A DNA stretch of 64,000 bases from Flavobacteriales bacterium (GCA_019912395.1 JAIOIH010000042.1:1-64000); one strand, 5' to 3'. Positions 52,459-62,174 are shown, counted from the stretch's first letter. Translations and numbers: made by a program. The notes: generated from the letters alone by a model not told the origin.

Positions 52459-53469
52459 TCAGTTGCTCATTTGCTGCTTGGCCTCGATGCTCAGTGTAGC
52501 ATGGGGTACCAAGCGCAAACGCTCCTTGCTGATAAGCTTACCGGTGACGCGGCAGATGCCGTAGGTCTTGTTCCGAATGCGCAGCAGGGCATCCTCCAAG
52601 TGCTTGATGAACTTCTCCTGGCGACCGGCGAGCTGTGCGGTTTCTTCCCGACCAAGGGTCTCGCTGCCGTCCTCGATCATCTTGAACGACGGGCTGGTGT
52701 CCTCCGTGCCGTTATTGTCCGTGTTGGCCAAGGTTTGCTTCAGCAGGTCGTAGTCCTTGCGGGCTTCCTCCAACTTGGCGTTGATGATACCGCGGAACTC
52801 ATCCAGTTCCTGGTCGGTGTAGCGGTCCTTGTCTCCGGCCTCCAGGGTGCTCACCTGCTTCTTCACCATGGGCGTTACGCGGGGCATGCTGGGTCCCACG
52901 CCTTGGGTGACCAATGGCTTCGCCGGTGCCTTGGGTTCCGGTACCCGCTTGGCGCGCTTCCGCGCCTTCGGCTTGGGGGCCGGGGTGGCCTTGGTAGCAG
53001 GCTTTGCAGTAGCAGCCTTTTTGACCGGGGCAGCCACCGGCTTTGCGGCAGCTTTCTTCACTGGTTTTGCAGCGGGCTTGGTGGCCGGTTTCTTCGCCAC
53101 CACCTTCTTGGTCGGCTTCGCGATGGCTTTCCCAACGGATTTGGCAGCGACCTTCTTCACCGGTTTTGCAACCGACTTGGTAGCCGCTTTCTTGGCCACA
53201 ACCTTCTTGGTTGCGGGCTTCACTGTCGTCTTCTTCACGATCTTGGTTGCTTTCTTCGCCACTTTCGGGGCTGGTTTGGCCTTTCTGGCCGGGGCGGCCT
53301 TTTTCACGGCGGCCTTCTTGGCCGGTGCAGGCTTTTTCACGGCAGCCTTCTTGGCCACCGCTTTCTTGATCGGGGCCTTTGCAACGGCTTTTTTCACGCT
53401 CGCTTTCTTCACGGGCTTCTTGGCAGCCGCCTTGGGGGCTGGTTTGGAAGTGGGCTTTTTCTTCGCCAT
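52459..53469 (-). CDS. DksA/TraR-like protein with histone-H1-like N-terminal tail
   Basis: A 336-aa protein in two parts. Residues 1 to about 200 are almost only Lys, Ala, Pro, Val and Thr (MAKKKPTSKPAPKAAAKKP onward), like bacterial histone-H1 homologues, and would bind nucleic acid. Residues about 215-336 form a DksA/TraR domain (YTDQELDEFRGIINAKLEEA; LLRIRNKTYGICRVTGKLIS). The canonical four-Cys zinc site is reduced to one Cys (YGICRVTGK), and ATLSIEAKQQ replaces the usual end. The track start at 53508 is upstream; MAKKKPT at 53469 is better. Gene position between ileS and lspA is the usual one for this family in Flavobacteria. The fused tail is unusual. Confidence 0.85.
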   Translation of the reverse strand: MAKKKPTSKPAPKAAAKKPVKKASVKKAVAKAPIKKAVAKKAAVKKPAPAKKAAVKKAAPARKAKPAPKVAKKATKIVKKTTVKPATKKVVAKKAATKSVAKPVKKVAAKSVGKAIAKPTKKVVAKKPATKPAAKPVKKAAAKPVAAPVKKAATAKPATKATPAPKPKARKRAKRVPEPKAPAKPLVTQGVGPSMPRVTPMVKKQVSTLEAGDKDRYTDQELDEFRGIINAKLEEARKDYDLLKQTLANTDNNGTEDTSPSFKMIEDGSETLGREETAQLAGRQEKFIKHLEDALLRIRNKTYGICRVTGKLISKERLRLVPHATLSIEAKQQMSN

Positions 53470-53517
53470 TGCAGGACCCTTTTTGAATTGGTCCGCGAAT
53501 ATAGTCAATTTTCAGGC

Positions 53518-56500
53518 TCACTGAACCGCTTTGGCCAAGGCCAGCAAGCACTTCCCTGCCCCTTCCAGTTCCACTTCCACGGGTGTGCCGAAAGCGGGGT
53601 CCAATTCCGACACAAGTAACTGGTTCTCAGGGGTCAGCGCCAGTGTTTCCGCAAGAATGTGTGCGGCATGTGCCTTCACCGCAAGCTCAAACGATCCTCC
53701 GCCATTGCGCTGAATGTGCAATTGGATCCGGTCCGTCACTTCCAATCCGCTTTCTTTCCGGAGGGTTTGGATACGGCTCACCAGTTCCCGGGCCATGCCT
53801 TCCTGGAGCAATTCATCGTCCAGCTCGATATCAACGGCTACGGTGAGCCCGCCCTCACTGGCCACGCTCAGGCCAGGCACGTCCTCAGCGGAAATGTCCA
53901 CTTCCTCCAAGAGGATCTCCAGCGGTTCACCATCGATATCCAACAAAATTCGGCCCTCTCGTTCCAGTTCAGCAATGCGTTCCTGATCAAAGCCATTGAT
54001 GGCGGAAGCAGCAGCTTTCATACGCTTTCCAAGGCGCGCACCGAGCTTCTTGAAATCGGGCTTGATCCTCTTGGTAAGCTTGCTCTCGCTAGGGTCGAGC
54101 ATCACCAATTCCTTCACGTTCACCTCGCTGAGCATCAGGTTGCGGATGGCATCGAGGTCGCTGCGCATGGCCTCTCCAAGCACAGGGACCATCATCTTGC
54201 GCAGCGGCTGGCGCACGCGATGGCCCTCCTTCTTCCGGATCGAAAGCACCAATGACGTCAGCCTTTGTGCCAATGCCGTGCGCTTTTCCAGCACGGTGTC
54301 GATCAAGGCCGTATCCGCCTTCGGCCAATCGCTGAGATGGACACTTTTACCGGTCAGGTCGCGATAGAGCCGGTCGCTGAAGAACGGCGCGACGGGTGCA
54401 CTGAGCATGGCCACCACTTCGAGGCAGCGGTGCAGCGTTTGGAAGGCCGCCAATTTGTCCGTGCCCCGAGCGGAGCCGAGGGGCTCGCCTTTCCAGAATC
54501 GGCGACGGTTCAGTCGGACGTACCAGTTGCTGAGGTCCTCCACCACGAAATCCTGGATAACGCGAGCAGCCTGGGTGGGCTCATAGCTGTCGTAGGCCTC
54601 CTGCACCTCTACGAGAAGGCTGTTCAAGCGGGAGAGCACCCAGCGGTCCATTTCGGTGCGGGCATCACCCCCGCCTTTGTCAGTTCGAGCGCAGTCGAGA
54701 ACGACAAGGGCGGGGTCGAAGCTGTCGATGTTGGCGTAGAGCGCGAAGAAGCCGTAGGTGTTGAAGAGCGCGCGGAAGAATTTGCGCTGCACCTCGGTGA
54801 TGCCCTCGGCATCGAACTTCAGGTTGTCCCAGGGTTGTGCATTGCTGATCATGTACCAGCGCACGGCATCCGCTCCGTACTTGTCCAGCGTGGTGAACGG
54901 GTCCACGGCATTGCCGAGGCGCTTGCTCATCTTCTGGCCGTTCTTGTCCAGTACCAAGCCATTGCTCACTACGGCCTTGTACGACACCTGGTCGAACACC
55001 AGCGTGCTGATGGCGTGCATGGTGTAGAACCAGCCGCGCGTTTGGTCCACGCCCTCGGCGATGAAGTCCGCCGGATAGCTCACATCGAAGGGCGCGTTGA
55101 AGGGACGTGGATCGCCCGACTTCAACTTCTGGTAGTCCAAGCCCCATTGCGCGTAGGGCATGCTGCCACTGTCGAACCACACGTCGATGAGGTCGCTCTC
55201 GCGCTTCATCGGCTTGCCGCCGGGGCTTACGAGCGTGATACGGTCCACGTAGGGTTTGTGCAGATCGATGGCATCGTATTGCACGGCGGAAGGGTTTTCG
55301 GGATCGAAATCCTTTAGCGGGTCCTCGGTCATCACGCCCGCTTTGATCGCCCGGGCGATCTCCGTTTTCAACTGCGCCAATGTGCCGACGCAGAGCTCCT
55401 CGTCGCCGTCCGCAGTGCGCCAGATGGGCAGCGGAATACCCCAGTAGCGGCTGCGGCTGAGGTTCCAGTCCTGCAGGTTCTCCAGCCAGTTGCCGAAGCG
55501 GCCCGTGCCGGTGCTTTCCGGCTTCCAGGTGATGGTCTTGTTCAGCTCCACCATGCGCTCCTTCTTGGCGGTGCTGCGCACGAACCAACTGTCCAACGGA
55601 TAGTAGAGAATGGGCTTATCGGTCCTCCAGCAATGCGGGTAATTGTGCTCGTACTTCTCCACCTTGAAGGCGCGGCCCCTCTCCTTCAGGAGGATGGCAA
55701 GTTCCACGTCCACGCTCTTCTCCGGCGCGGTGCCATCGGGGTAGTATTCATTCTTGACGTACTTCCCGGCGAAGGCGCCCATCTCCTTGGTGAATCGGCC
55801 TTGCATGTCCACCAGCGTGAGCGATCCGATGCCGTGCTGACGGGCCACGCGCATGTCGTCCGCGCCAAAGCTGGGGGCGGTGTGTACCACGCCAGTGCCG
55901 TCCTCTGTGGTCACGAAATCGCCGCCGATCACCTTGAAGGCGTCGCCATCATCGGGTTGCGCGAAATCCAGCAGTTGCTCGTAGCGGATGCCTTCCAACT
56001 GGTGGCCATGGAACTCACCGTCGAGCCTCCAAGGAATGTTCTTCCCGTCACGCTTGTAATCGTCGAAGGATCCGTCCGACGAATGTCGGACCTTGTTCTT
56101 CTCGTTGAAGTAGGCCCCCAGTCTCGTCTTCGCCAGCACTACGGTGTTGGGTTCGTGCGTGTAGGGGTTGAAGGTCTTGATCCGCACATATTCCAGCTTC
56201 GGACCGACGGTGAGGGCGGTATTGCTGGGAAGCGTCCACGGCGTGGTGGTCCATGCGAGGATGAACACGTCCCCAAAAGCATCGGTGAACAGGAACTCGC
56301 TGTTCTCATCCTGCTTCACCTTGAACATCGCCACCGCTGTGGTGTCCTTCATCGGCTTGTAGGTGCCGGGTTGGTTGAGCTCGTGGCTGCTGAGGCCCGT
56401 GCCGGCCGCAGGCGAGAACGGTTGGATGGTGTATCCCTTGTAGATGAGGTCCCGCTCGTGCAGCTGCTTCAGCAACCACCACACGCTTTCGATGTAGGAG

Positions 56501-56970
56501 GTCTTGTAGGTCACGTACGGGTGCTCCATGTCGAGCCAGAACCCGATGCGCTTGGTGAGGTCGTTCCATACGTCGGTGTAGCGCATTACCGCCTCTTTGC
56601 ACTTACGATTGTAGTCCTCCACGGAGATGCTCTTGCCGATGTCCTCCTTGGTGATGCCGAGCTCCTTTTCCACCCCGAGTTCCACGGGTAGCCCGTGCGT
56701 GTCCCAGCCGGCCTTGCGGTCCACTCGTCTACCCTGCTGCGTTTGGAAGCGGCAGAAGATGTCCTTGATCGTGCGGGCCATCACGTGGTGGATGCCCGGC
56801 AGGCCGTTGGCGCTGGGAGGCCCTTCGTAGAACACGAAAGGTGGCGCGTCCTTGCGCAGCTCCAGGCTCTGGCCGAAGGTGTCCTCGGCCTCCCACTGCT
56901 TCAGGATATCCGCCGCTACTTGCGGTAGGTCCAACTCATCGTACTGCGGGAAACGCTTGTCCATGGCCAT
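53518..56970 (-). CDS. ileS: Isoleucyl-tRNA synthetase
   Basis: A cytosolic class I synthetase of about 1150 aa. Signature motifs are GPPSANGLPGIHHVMARTIKD (HIGH-type, here GIHH) near residue 60 and KMSKRLGNAVDPF near residue 690. The editing domain (residues about 200-400) shows LAWTTTPWTLPSNTALTVGP. The C-terminal tRNA-binding region contains IQTLRKESGLEVTDRIQL. Length and order fit the Bacteroidota-type enzyme. The start MAMDKRFPQYDE at 56970 is preferred to 57000. It leads the ileS-dksA-like-lspA operon. Confidence 0.97.
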   Translation of the reverse strand: MAMDKRFPQYDELDLPQVAADILKQWEAEDTFGQSLELRKDAPPFVFYEGPPSANGLPGIHHVMARTIKDIFCRFQTQQGRRVDRKAGWDTHGLPVELGVEKELGITKEDIGKSISVEDYNRKCKEAVMRYTDVWNDLTKRIGFWLDMEHPYVTYKTSYIESVWWLLKQLHERDLIYKGYTIQPFSPAAGTGLSSHELNQPGTYKPMKDTTAVAMFKVKQDENSEFLFTDAFGDVFILAWTTTPWTLPSNTALTVGPKLEYVRIKTFNPYTHEPNTVVLAKTRLGAYFNEKNKVRHSSDGSFDDYKRDGKNIPWRLDGEFHGHQLEGIRYEQLLDFAQPDDGDAFKVIGGDFVTTEDGTGVVHTAPSFGADDMRVARQHGIGSLTLVDMQGRFTKEMGAFAGKYVKNEYYPDGTAPEKSVDVELAILLKERGRAFKVEKYEHNYPHCWRTDKPILYYPLDSWFVRSTAKKERMVELNKTITWKPESTGTGRFGNWLENLQDWNLSRSRYWGIPLPIWRTADGDEELCVGTLAQLKTEIARAIKAGVMTEDPLKDFDPENPSAVQYDAIDLHKPYVDRITLVSPGGKPMKRESDLIDVWFDSGSMPYAQWGLDYQKLKSGDPRPFNAPFDVSYPADFIAEGVDQTRGWFYTMHAISTLVFDQVSYKAVVSNGLVLDKNGQKMSKRLGNAVDPFTTLDKYGADAVRWYMISNAQPWDNLKFDAEGITEVQRKFFRALFNTYGFFALYANIDSFDPALVVLDCARTDKGGGDARTEMDRWVLSRLNSLLVEVQEAYDSYEPTQAARVIQDFVVEDLSNWYVRLNRRRFWKGEPLGSARGTDKLAAFQTLHRCLEVVAMLSAPVAPFFSDRLYRDLTGKSVHLSDWPKADTALIDTVLEKRTALAQRLTSLVLSIRKKEGHRVRQPLRKMMVPVLGEAMRSDLDAIRNLMLSEVNVKELVMLDPSESKLTKRIKPDFKKLGARLGKRMKAAASAINGFDQERIAELEREGRILLDIDGEPLEILLEEVDISAEDVPGLSVASEGGLTVAVDIELDDELLQEGMARELVSRIQTLRKESGLEVTDRIQLHIQRNGGGSFELAVKAHAAHILAETLALTPENQLLVSELDPAFGTPVEVELEGAGKCLLALAKAVQ

Positions 56971-57018
56971 TTTTGAAGGGTGGCAAAGATAACCAGCCAC
57001 ACCCGCTGCTCACTCCAT

Positions 57019-57696
57019 TCACCGGTACTGCCGGAAGATCCCTGTATCAAAAGGGGTCCACCAACATGCCTTCTGGCCGCAGGCTTTCAGCGCATCGTTC
57101 GTCCAGGTATTGCAGGTGCGAAAGAGGTTGTAGCGGCCCACGCCGTCATAAAAGGCATCCGTCAAGCCATAATTCGCATGGGTGCCGATATGGATGGTCC
57201 TTCCCCCGGCATCGTAGGCGAAGCCCTTTTGGAGGTAGGCGACCAAGCGGGCATATTGCTCCGCGCTTAGTGTGATGCGCTTGCACTGGTCGCCTTCCGT
57301 GAGTTGCTGGTGGAAAGTGGCATGCATGGCGGAAGTGCCCAGTCCGCATACCGCGTTGAATGCCACCCGGAGCGTGAGATCGCCCCAAGTGGGTGTCTCG
57401 AGATAGAAGCCCTTGTCGCCCCAGCCGAAGCCGACCCACGCAGCGGAACTGTCCTGCCCGATCGTATTGCGGTACGGCACGAGCTTGCTCCAATCCATCT
57501 GTTCCGTTCGCACGGGGACCACAATGTCCGTGTGGACACCGTTCGAGAGGATGTAGGCGGTGACAGCGTTCGCTCCCGCCTGCTCCGCAGCGACCGGGAT
57601 GCGTGAAAGAACGAAAGCCGCCAAGAAGTAGAGTGCGGTGAGTGCGATGAATGCGCCGAGCACCCGGCCTGCGGTTCGGAGAGCCTGTTTCAACAT
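57019..57696 (-). CDS. DUF2459 (TIGR02117) family protein
   Basis: A 225-aa protein with an N-terminal transmembrane anchor (FIALTALYFLAAFVLSRIPVAA). The domain carries VTAYILSNGVHTDIVVPV, AWVGFGWGDKGFYLETPTW, and near the end RYNLFRTCNTWTNDALKACGQKACWWTPFD. The His in NGVHTD and the Cys in RTCNTW suggest a cysteine-peptidase-like fold, which agrees with what is known of this DUF family; activity is unproven. It ends 48 nt before the ileS start on the same strand and may be read with it or separately. Confidence 0.85.
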   Translation of the reverse strand: MLKQALRTAGRVLGAFIALTALYFLAAFVLSRIPVAAEQAGANAVTAYILSNGVHTDIVVPVRTEQMDWSKLVPYRNTIGQDSSAAWVGFGWGDKGFYLETPTWGDLTLRVAFNAVCGLGTSAMHATFHQQLTEGDQCKRITLSAEQYARLVAYLQKGFAYDAGGRTIHIGTHANYGLTDAFYDGVGRYNLFRTCNTWTNDALKACGQKACWWTPFDTGIFRQYR

Positions 57697-57856
57697 GAAG
57701 GAGGCCGAATGTAGTCCTCTGGTTCACGAGCCAAGGAGACCCTGGCGCGTGATCCACAATGATCCGCGCCGTACATCTTGAAGGCTTGGGTCATAGCGGC
57801 ATGTCCGGCACTTTCCAATGAAGAACCATTCCGGATAACCGGTATCCTAGAGGCCG

Positions 57857-57888
57857 TTTTCAGCCCTCCTTCCCCGCACCTACTTTTG
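57857..57888 (+). promoter_or_regulatory. Promoter of the sdh operon
   Basis: TACTTTTG at 57881-57888 is a perfect TAnnTTTG -7 element. A T-rich TTTT at 57857-57860 could be the -33 part with about 20 nt spacing. The sdhC ATG lies 42 nt downstream. Confidence 0.6.
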
Positions 57889-57930
57889 CGGCGGACCAAT
57901 CGGCGGCATTCATCCCGCCAAACACACCGC

Positions 57931-58620
57931 ATGGCACGACAAGGACTCTTCGGCTCCTCCCTGATCAAGAAGTACTGGATGGCCCTGACGGGCCTTTTCC
58001 TTATCGGCTTCCTGGTCGCTCACGCTACGATCAACGCCATGATCTTCTTCAATGATGGCGGCATCACCTTCAACGAGTGGGCGCATTTCATGGGCACCAA
58101 CCTGATCATCCGCACCGTGGAACTCGTTCTGTTCGCGGGCTTGATCCTGCACGTAGTGGACGGCTTGATGCTGTGGAGACAGAACCGCGCGGCCCGTCCG
58201 GTGGACTACGCCTTCGCCAAGCACAACGCGAACAGCAAGTGGTATTCGCGCAGCATGGGCATCCTTGGAACGCTGATCCTCTTGTTCCTCATTGTCCACC
58301 TGTGGCATTTCTGGGTACCCAGCCGCAACATTGTGGGTAGTCTTGAACCCTACGGATCGGATGCTGCCGGTCGCGAGAATCTCTTCGCCCTGATGGTGCA
58401 GGTCTTCTCCAATCCCGCAGTGGTAGTGGTCTATGTACTGGGCTGCTTCTCACTGTTCTGGCACCTGCTTCACGGGTTCAAGAGCGCGTTCCAGTCCTTG
58501 GGGCTCAATCACCGCAAATACAATGGCTTCATCGCATTCTGCGGTGCTGCCTTTTCCATCATCGTTCCTGTGCTCTTCGCCGCCATGCCCGTGAGCATGT
58601 ATCTAGGCTGGATCAAATGA
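57931..58620 (+). CDS. sdhC: Succinate dehydrogenase cytochrome b subunit
   Basis: A 229-aa membrane subunit of Complex II (single-subunit, di-haem type). Five transmembrane helices carry the expected haem-ligand His residues in GFLVAHATINAMIFF, GLILHVVDGLMLW, FLIVHLWHFWV and LFWHLLHGFKSAFQSLG. The conserved segment RPVDYAFAKHNANSKWYSRSMGILGTLILLFLIVHLWHFW is typical of the Bacteroidota family. ATG 57931 (MARQGLFGSSLIKKYW) is used rather than the long track frame. sdhA follows after 122 nt, with an inverted-repeat element between. Confidence 0.94.
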   Translation: MARQGLFGSSLIKKYWMALTGLFLIGFLVAHATINAMIFFNDGGITFNEWAHFMGTNLIIRTVELVLFAGLILHVVDGLMLWRQNRAARPVDYAFAKHNANSKWYSRSMGILGTLILLFLIVHLWHFWVPSRNIVGSLEPYGSDAAGRENLFALMVQVFSNPAVVVVYVLGCFSLFWHLLHGFKSAFQSLGLNHRKYNGFIAFCGAAFSIIVPVLFAAMPVSMYLGWIK

Positions 58621-58650
58621 CAATGGATAACTCCCGGAGATACCTCTTCT

Positions 58651-58729
58651 GTTACGGGTTGGCGTGTTCCGCGTTACGAGTTGCACCCGCACAACCCAAC
58701 CCGAAACCCGCCAACTCGTAACCCGCAAC
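58651..58729. repeat. Inverted 'gttacgagttg' word repeat between sdhC and sdhA
   Basis: gttacgagttg at 58673-58683 is repeated exactly as caactcgtaac at 58712-58722. Around it are gttacgggttgg and ccaacccgaaacccgcc words, so the element is a palindrome-like text of gggtta/acgagttg units. It contains no coding sequence and lies inside the sdh operon. Confidence 0.65.
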
Positions 58730-58742
58730 ACATTTTACACTC

Positions 58743-60746
58743 ATGAGCATCCTCGACGCCAAAGTCCCCGCCGGTCCGATCGAAAGGAAATGGAGCGAGC
58801 ACAAGGACCACATCCGTTTGGTGAACCCGGCCAACAAACGCAGCATCGACATCATCGTCGTGGGCACCGGGCTCGCAGGCGCATCCGCAGCAGCTTCGCT
58901 GGCGGAGATGGGCTACAACGTGAAGTCCTTCTGCTACCAGGACAGTTCGCGTCGCGCACACAGCATTGCCGCACAGGGCGGCATCAACGCCGCGAAGAAC
59001 TATCCGAATGACGGCGACTCCGTATATCGCTTGTTCTATGATACGCTGAAAGGCGGCGACTACCGCTCGCGTGAAGCGAACACTTGGCGCTTGGCCGAGG
59101 TCAGTGCCAGCATCATCGATCAGTGCGTGGCGCAAGGTGTGCCTTTCGCTCGTGACTACGGTGGACTGCTGGACAACCGCTCCTTCGGTGGCGCACAGGT
59201 GAGCCGCACCTTCTATGCTCGCGGACAAACGGGACAACAGTTGCTCCTCGGTGCGTACAGCGCCCTGATGCGCCAAGTGGGCAAGGGCAAGGTGAAGATG
59301 TACGACCGGCACGAGATGCTGGACCTGGTGGTGGTGGAAGGCAAGGCGCGCGGCATCATCGCCCGTAACCTCGTGACCGGCGAACTGGAACGCCATGGTG
59401 CGCATGCCGTGCTGCTCTGCACGGGCGGATACGGGAACGTGTTCTTCCTCAGCACCAACGCCATGGGCAGCAACGTCACCGCCGCTTGGAAGGCCCACAA
59501 GCGCGGCGCCTACATGGCCAATCCGTGCTACACGCAGATCCACCCCACCTGCATTCCCGTGAGCGGTGACCACCAGAGCAAGCTCACACTGATGAGCGAG
59601 AGCCTCCGCAACGACGGCCGCATCTGGGTGCCGAAGAAATTGGAGGATGCCAAGGCGATCCAGGAAGGCAAGAAAAAAGGAAGCGACATCGCCGAGGATG
59701 ACCGCGACTACTACCTCGAGCGCCGCTACCCCAGCTTCGGCAATCTCGTACCGCGCGACGTGGCCAGCCGCGCCGCCAAGGAGCGCTGCGATGCCGGCTT
59801 CGGCGTGAACAGGACCGGCGAGGCCGTCTACCTGGACTTCGCTTCCGCGATCGAGCGTTACGGCAAGATGGAGGCGAACGTCCACCACGTCGAGAACCCA
59901 TCACCAGAGAAGATCCGCGAGCTGGGCATGAAGGTGGTGAGCGAGAAATACGGCAACCTCTTCGACATGTACGAAAACATCGTGGGTGAAAACCCCTACG
60001 TGCACGCCATGAAGATCTACCCTGCGGTCCACTACACCATGGGCGGCCTGTGGGTGGACTACAACCTGCAGAGCACCGTGCCCGGCATGTATGTGCTCGG
60101 TGAGGCCAACTTCAGCGACCACGGCGCGAACCGACTCGGCGCATCGGCCTTGATGCAAGGCTTGGCGGACGGCTACTTCATTCTGCCCTACACCATCGCT
60201 GATTACGTCGCATCGGATATCCGCACGGGCCCGATCAAGACCGACACCGCTGAATTCGTGGAAGCCGAGAAGTCCGTGCGTGAGCGCATCGATAAATTCT
60301 TCAACACCAAGGGCTCCGAACCGGTGGACCACTTCCACAAGCGCCTCGGCAAGGTGATGTGGGAGAAGTGCGGCATGGCACGCAACGCGAAAGGACTGCA
60401 GGAGGGCATCGAGGAGATCCGCAAGATCCGCGATGATTTCTGGGCCAACGTCCGCGTACCTGGCAAGCCGAACGAGCTGAACCAAGAGCTTGAAAAAGCC
60501 GGTCGCGTAGCCGACTTCCTGGAGTTGGGCGAGCTGATGTGCAAGGATGCATTGAACCGCAACGAAAGCTGCGGCGGCCACTTCCGGGAGGAATACCAGA
60601 CCGAAGAGGGCGAAGCCCTACGCGACGATGAGAACTTCGCTTACGTAGCTGCGTGGGAGTGGACCGGCGAACCGGGCAAGGACGTGATGCACAAGGAGGA
60701 GTTGAAGTTCGAGGCGTTGAAATTGTCGCAGAGGAGTTACAAGTAG
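58743..60746 (+). CDS. sdhA: Succinate dehydrogenase/fumarate reductase flavoprotein subunit
   Basis: A 667-aa FAD protein that oxidises succinate at the membrane face of Complex II. The FAD-binding N-terminus reads [21 protein letters not shown] and [19 protein letters not shown], which includes the region of the FAD-linked His. [13 protein letters not shown] lies near the active site, and [37 protein letters not shown] and a C-terminal part with [19 protein letters not shown] complete the family. Length fits the Bacteroidota/B-type enzyme. It is separated from sdhB by a four-helix-bundle gene. Confidence 0.97.
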   Translation: MSILDAKVPAGPIERKWSEHKDHIRLVNPANKRSIDIIVVGTGLAGASAAASLAEMGYNVKSFCYQDSSRRAHSIAAQGGINAAKNYPNDGDSVYRLFYDTLKGGDYRSREANTWRLAEVSASIIDQCVAQGVPFARDYGGLLDNRSFGGAQVSRTFYARGQTGQQLLLGAYSALMRQVGKGKVKMYDRHEMLDLVVVEGKARGIIARNLVTGELERHGAHAVLLCTGGYGNVFFLSTNAMGSNVTAAWKAHKRGAYMANPCYTQIHPTCIPVSGDHQSKLTLMSESLRNDGRIWVPKKLEDAKAIQEGKKKGSDIAEDDRDYYLERRYPSFGNLVPRDVASRAAKERCDAGFGVNRTGEAVYLDFASAIERYGKMEANVHHVENPSPEKIRELGMKVVSEKYGNLFDMYENIVGENPYVHAMKIYPAVHYTMGGLWVDYNLQSTVPGMYVLGEANFSDHGANRLGASALMQGLADGYFILPYTIADYVASDIRTGPIKTDTAEFVEAEKSVRERIDKFFNTKGSEPVDHFHKRLGKVMWEKCGMARNAKGLQEGIEEIRKIRDDFWANVRVPGKPNELNQELEKAGRVADFLELGELMCKDALNRNESCGGHFREEYQTEEGEALRDDENFAYVAAWEWTGEPGKDVMHKEELKFEALKLSQRSYK

Positions 60747-60778
60747 TGATTGGTGAATGGTGATTAGTGATTGGTGAA
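60746..60778. repeat. gtgattggtgaa word repeat, left flank of the four-helix gene
   Basis: gtgattggtgaatggtgat continues as tagtgattggtgaa, three near-copies of gtgattggtgaa. It begins at the sdhA stop codon region. Its reverse complement resembles 61390-61424 on the other side of the four-helix gene. Confidence 0.6.
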
Positions 60779-60818
60779 ATGCCGTTGAGGCGACAAACAC
60801 AGATCAAAGCACTGATAG

Positions 60819-61286
60819 ATGAGCCAGGAACGATTGGATATTTTCAATGACCTCTGCACGGCGGAAGACCCTGCGGAGGGGTATGGCACTATCACCAATT
60901 ACCGTGACCTTGTCATTTGGCAACGCTCCATGGATGTCACTGTGGCCGTGTATGAGTTCACCGCGCAACTGCCTATTGACGAACGCTTCAATTTGATCAG
61001 TCAGGTGCGCAGGGCTTCCACATCGATGCCCTCGAACATCGCGGAAGGATGGGGGCGCGGAACCAGTAGCGACCGTCAATTCCTCAGCTACCTGCGGATC
61101 ACACGCGGATCACTCTATGAACTCGAAACGCAGATCGAATTGTCCAAGCGGCTCTTCCCACAGCAACATTTGGATACAGCACCTCTCACTTCAGAGCTAA
61201 CGATCATCGCAAAGATGCTATCCAAAATGATGGCGAAGATCGAAGCACGATACGAACAATTACGAAAAGACCGTGGCCAGCGATAG
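60819..61286 (+). CDS. Four-helix-bundle protein (23S rRNA-intervening-sequence type)
   Basis: A 155-aa protein. The first about 25 residues (MSQERLDIFNDLCTAEDPAEGYG) are unusual; then comes the family core: NYRDLVIWQRSMDVTVAVYEFTAQLP, ISQVRRASTSMPSNIAEGWGRGTSSDRQFLSYLRITRGSLYELETQIELS. This is the four-helix-bundle family (TIGR02436/S23-like), whose members occur inside rRNA intervening sequences and as free genes in Bacteroidota; a relative, Avd, works with diversity-generating retroelements. The function of free copies is unknown. It interrupts sdhA and sdhB and is bracketed by similar word repeats in opposite orientation, as if it had inserted. Confidence 0.9.
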   Translation: MSQERLDIFNDLCTAEDPAEGYGTITNYRDLVIWQRSMDVTVAVYEFTAQLPIDERFNLISQVRRASTSMPSNIAEGWGRGTSSDRQFLSYLRITRGSLYELETQIELSKRLFPQQHLDTAPLTSELTIIAKMLSKMMAKIEARYEQLRKDRGQR

Positions 61287-61389
61287 GTGCTTGAGCACTA
61301 TTCAACGATCAACAGCAACAGATCACCACCGCGTGAAATCCTCCGATACTCACACCCTCGCACGCGCCACAGCTGCTGATCGGACCGTC

Positions 61390-61424
61390 CAATCACCAAT
61401 CACCAGCTACAAATCACCATTACC
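61390..61424. repeat. caatcaccaatcacc word repeat, right flank of the four-helix gene
   Basis: caatcaccaatcaccagct and acaaatcaccattacc end directly at the sdhB start codon. The reverse complement (ggtgattggtgattg) matches the words of the left flank at 60746-60778, so the four-helix gene lies between imperfect inverted repeats. Confidence 0.6.
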
Positions 61425-62174
61425 ATGAAACTCACACTCAAGATCTGGAGGCAGGCTGGCCCGGACGCCAAAGGCGCCATGGTGGATTACCCCGTCAGCG
61501 ACGTCTCCGAGGACATGTCCTTCCTCGAAATGCTCGACGTGCTCAACGATAAGCTGGTGCGCGAAGGACAGCAGCCCATTGCGTTCGACCATGACTGCCG
61601 TGAAGGCATCTGCGGAGCCTGCAGTCTGTTCATCGATGGGCGTCCACACGGCCCAAGCCGCCACATCACCACCTGCCAGTTGCACATGCGCAAGTTCAAG
61701 GACGGCGATGTGATCCATGTGGAGCCATGGCGCGCCGGAGCCTTCCCGGTGATCAAGGACCTTGTAGTGGACCGCGGCGCGTTCGACCGCATACAGGCTG
61801 CTGGCGGCTTCGTGAGCGTGAACACCATGGGCAATCTGGTGGATGCCAACGCCCAGCCCATCCCCAAGCTGGACTCTGATAAGGCTTTTGATGCGGCGGC
61901 CTGCATCGGCTGCGGGGCATGCGTGGCTGCCTGTCCGAACAGTTCGGCCATGCTCTTCGTGGCCGCCAAGGTGAGCCAGTACGCCCTGCTGCCCCAAGGC
62001 CGCCCCGAAGCAAAGACGCGCGCCCTGAACATGGTGGAGCAAATGGACACCGAAGGCTTTGGCAACTGCACAAACATCGGTGCGTGCGAGATCGAGTGCC
62101 CGAAGGACATCTCGCTGGAGAACATCGCACGGTTGAACCGGGAGTACTTGGGGGCGGAGTTGTCGAAGGAGTGA
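61425..62174 (+). CDS. sdhB: Succinate dehydrogenase iron-sulfur subunit
   Basis: A 249-aa subunit that passes electrons from FAD to the membrane haem/quinone. Clusters are visible: [2Fe-2S] ligands in [18 protein letters not shown], then [20 protein letters not shown] and [27 protein letters not shown] for the [4Fe-4S] and [3Fe-4S] clusters. Length is normal. The start at 61425 directly follows a word repeat. It completes the sdhC-sdhA-sdhB set, with the four-helix-bundle gene between A and B. Confidence 0.97.
   Translation: MKLTLKIWRQAGPDAKGAMVDYPVSDVSEDMSFLEMLDVLNDKLVREGQQPIAFDHDCREGICGACSLFIDGRPHGPSRHITTCQLHMRKFKDGDVIHVEPWRAGAFPVIKDLVVDRGAFDRIQAAGGFVSVNTMGNLVDANAQPIPKLDSDKAFDAAACIGCGACVAACPNSSAMLFVAAKVSQYALLPQGRPEAKTRALNMVEQMDTEGFGNCTNIGACEIECPKDISLENIARLNREYLGAELSKE

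Noticed and set aside
52459-53469. Lys/Ala/Pro tail as a frameshift artefact
   Set aside because: The frame is continuous with the DksA domain, and the plus-strand shadow frames over it lack any domain; the composition is consistent with a real H1-like tail.
58674-59888. 404-codon minus-strand ORF
   Set aside because: Antisense of sdhA, including the intergenic repeat; no independent evidence.
60819-61286. Diversity-generating retroelement accessory protein (Avd)
   Set aside because: The fold is similar, but no reverse transcriptase, template repeat or variable repeat is present in the window.
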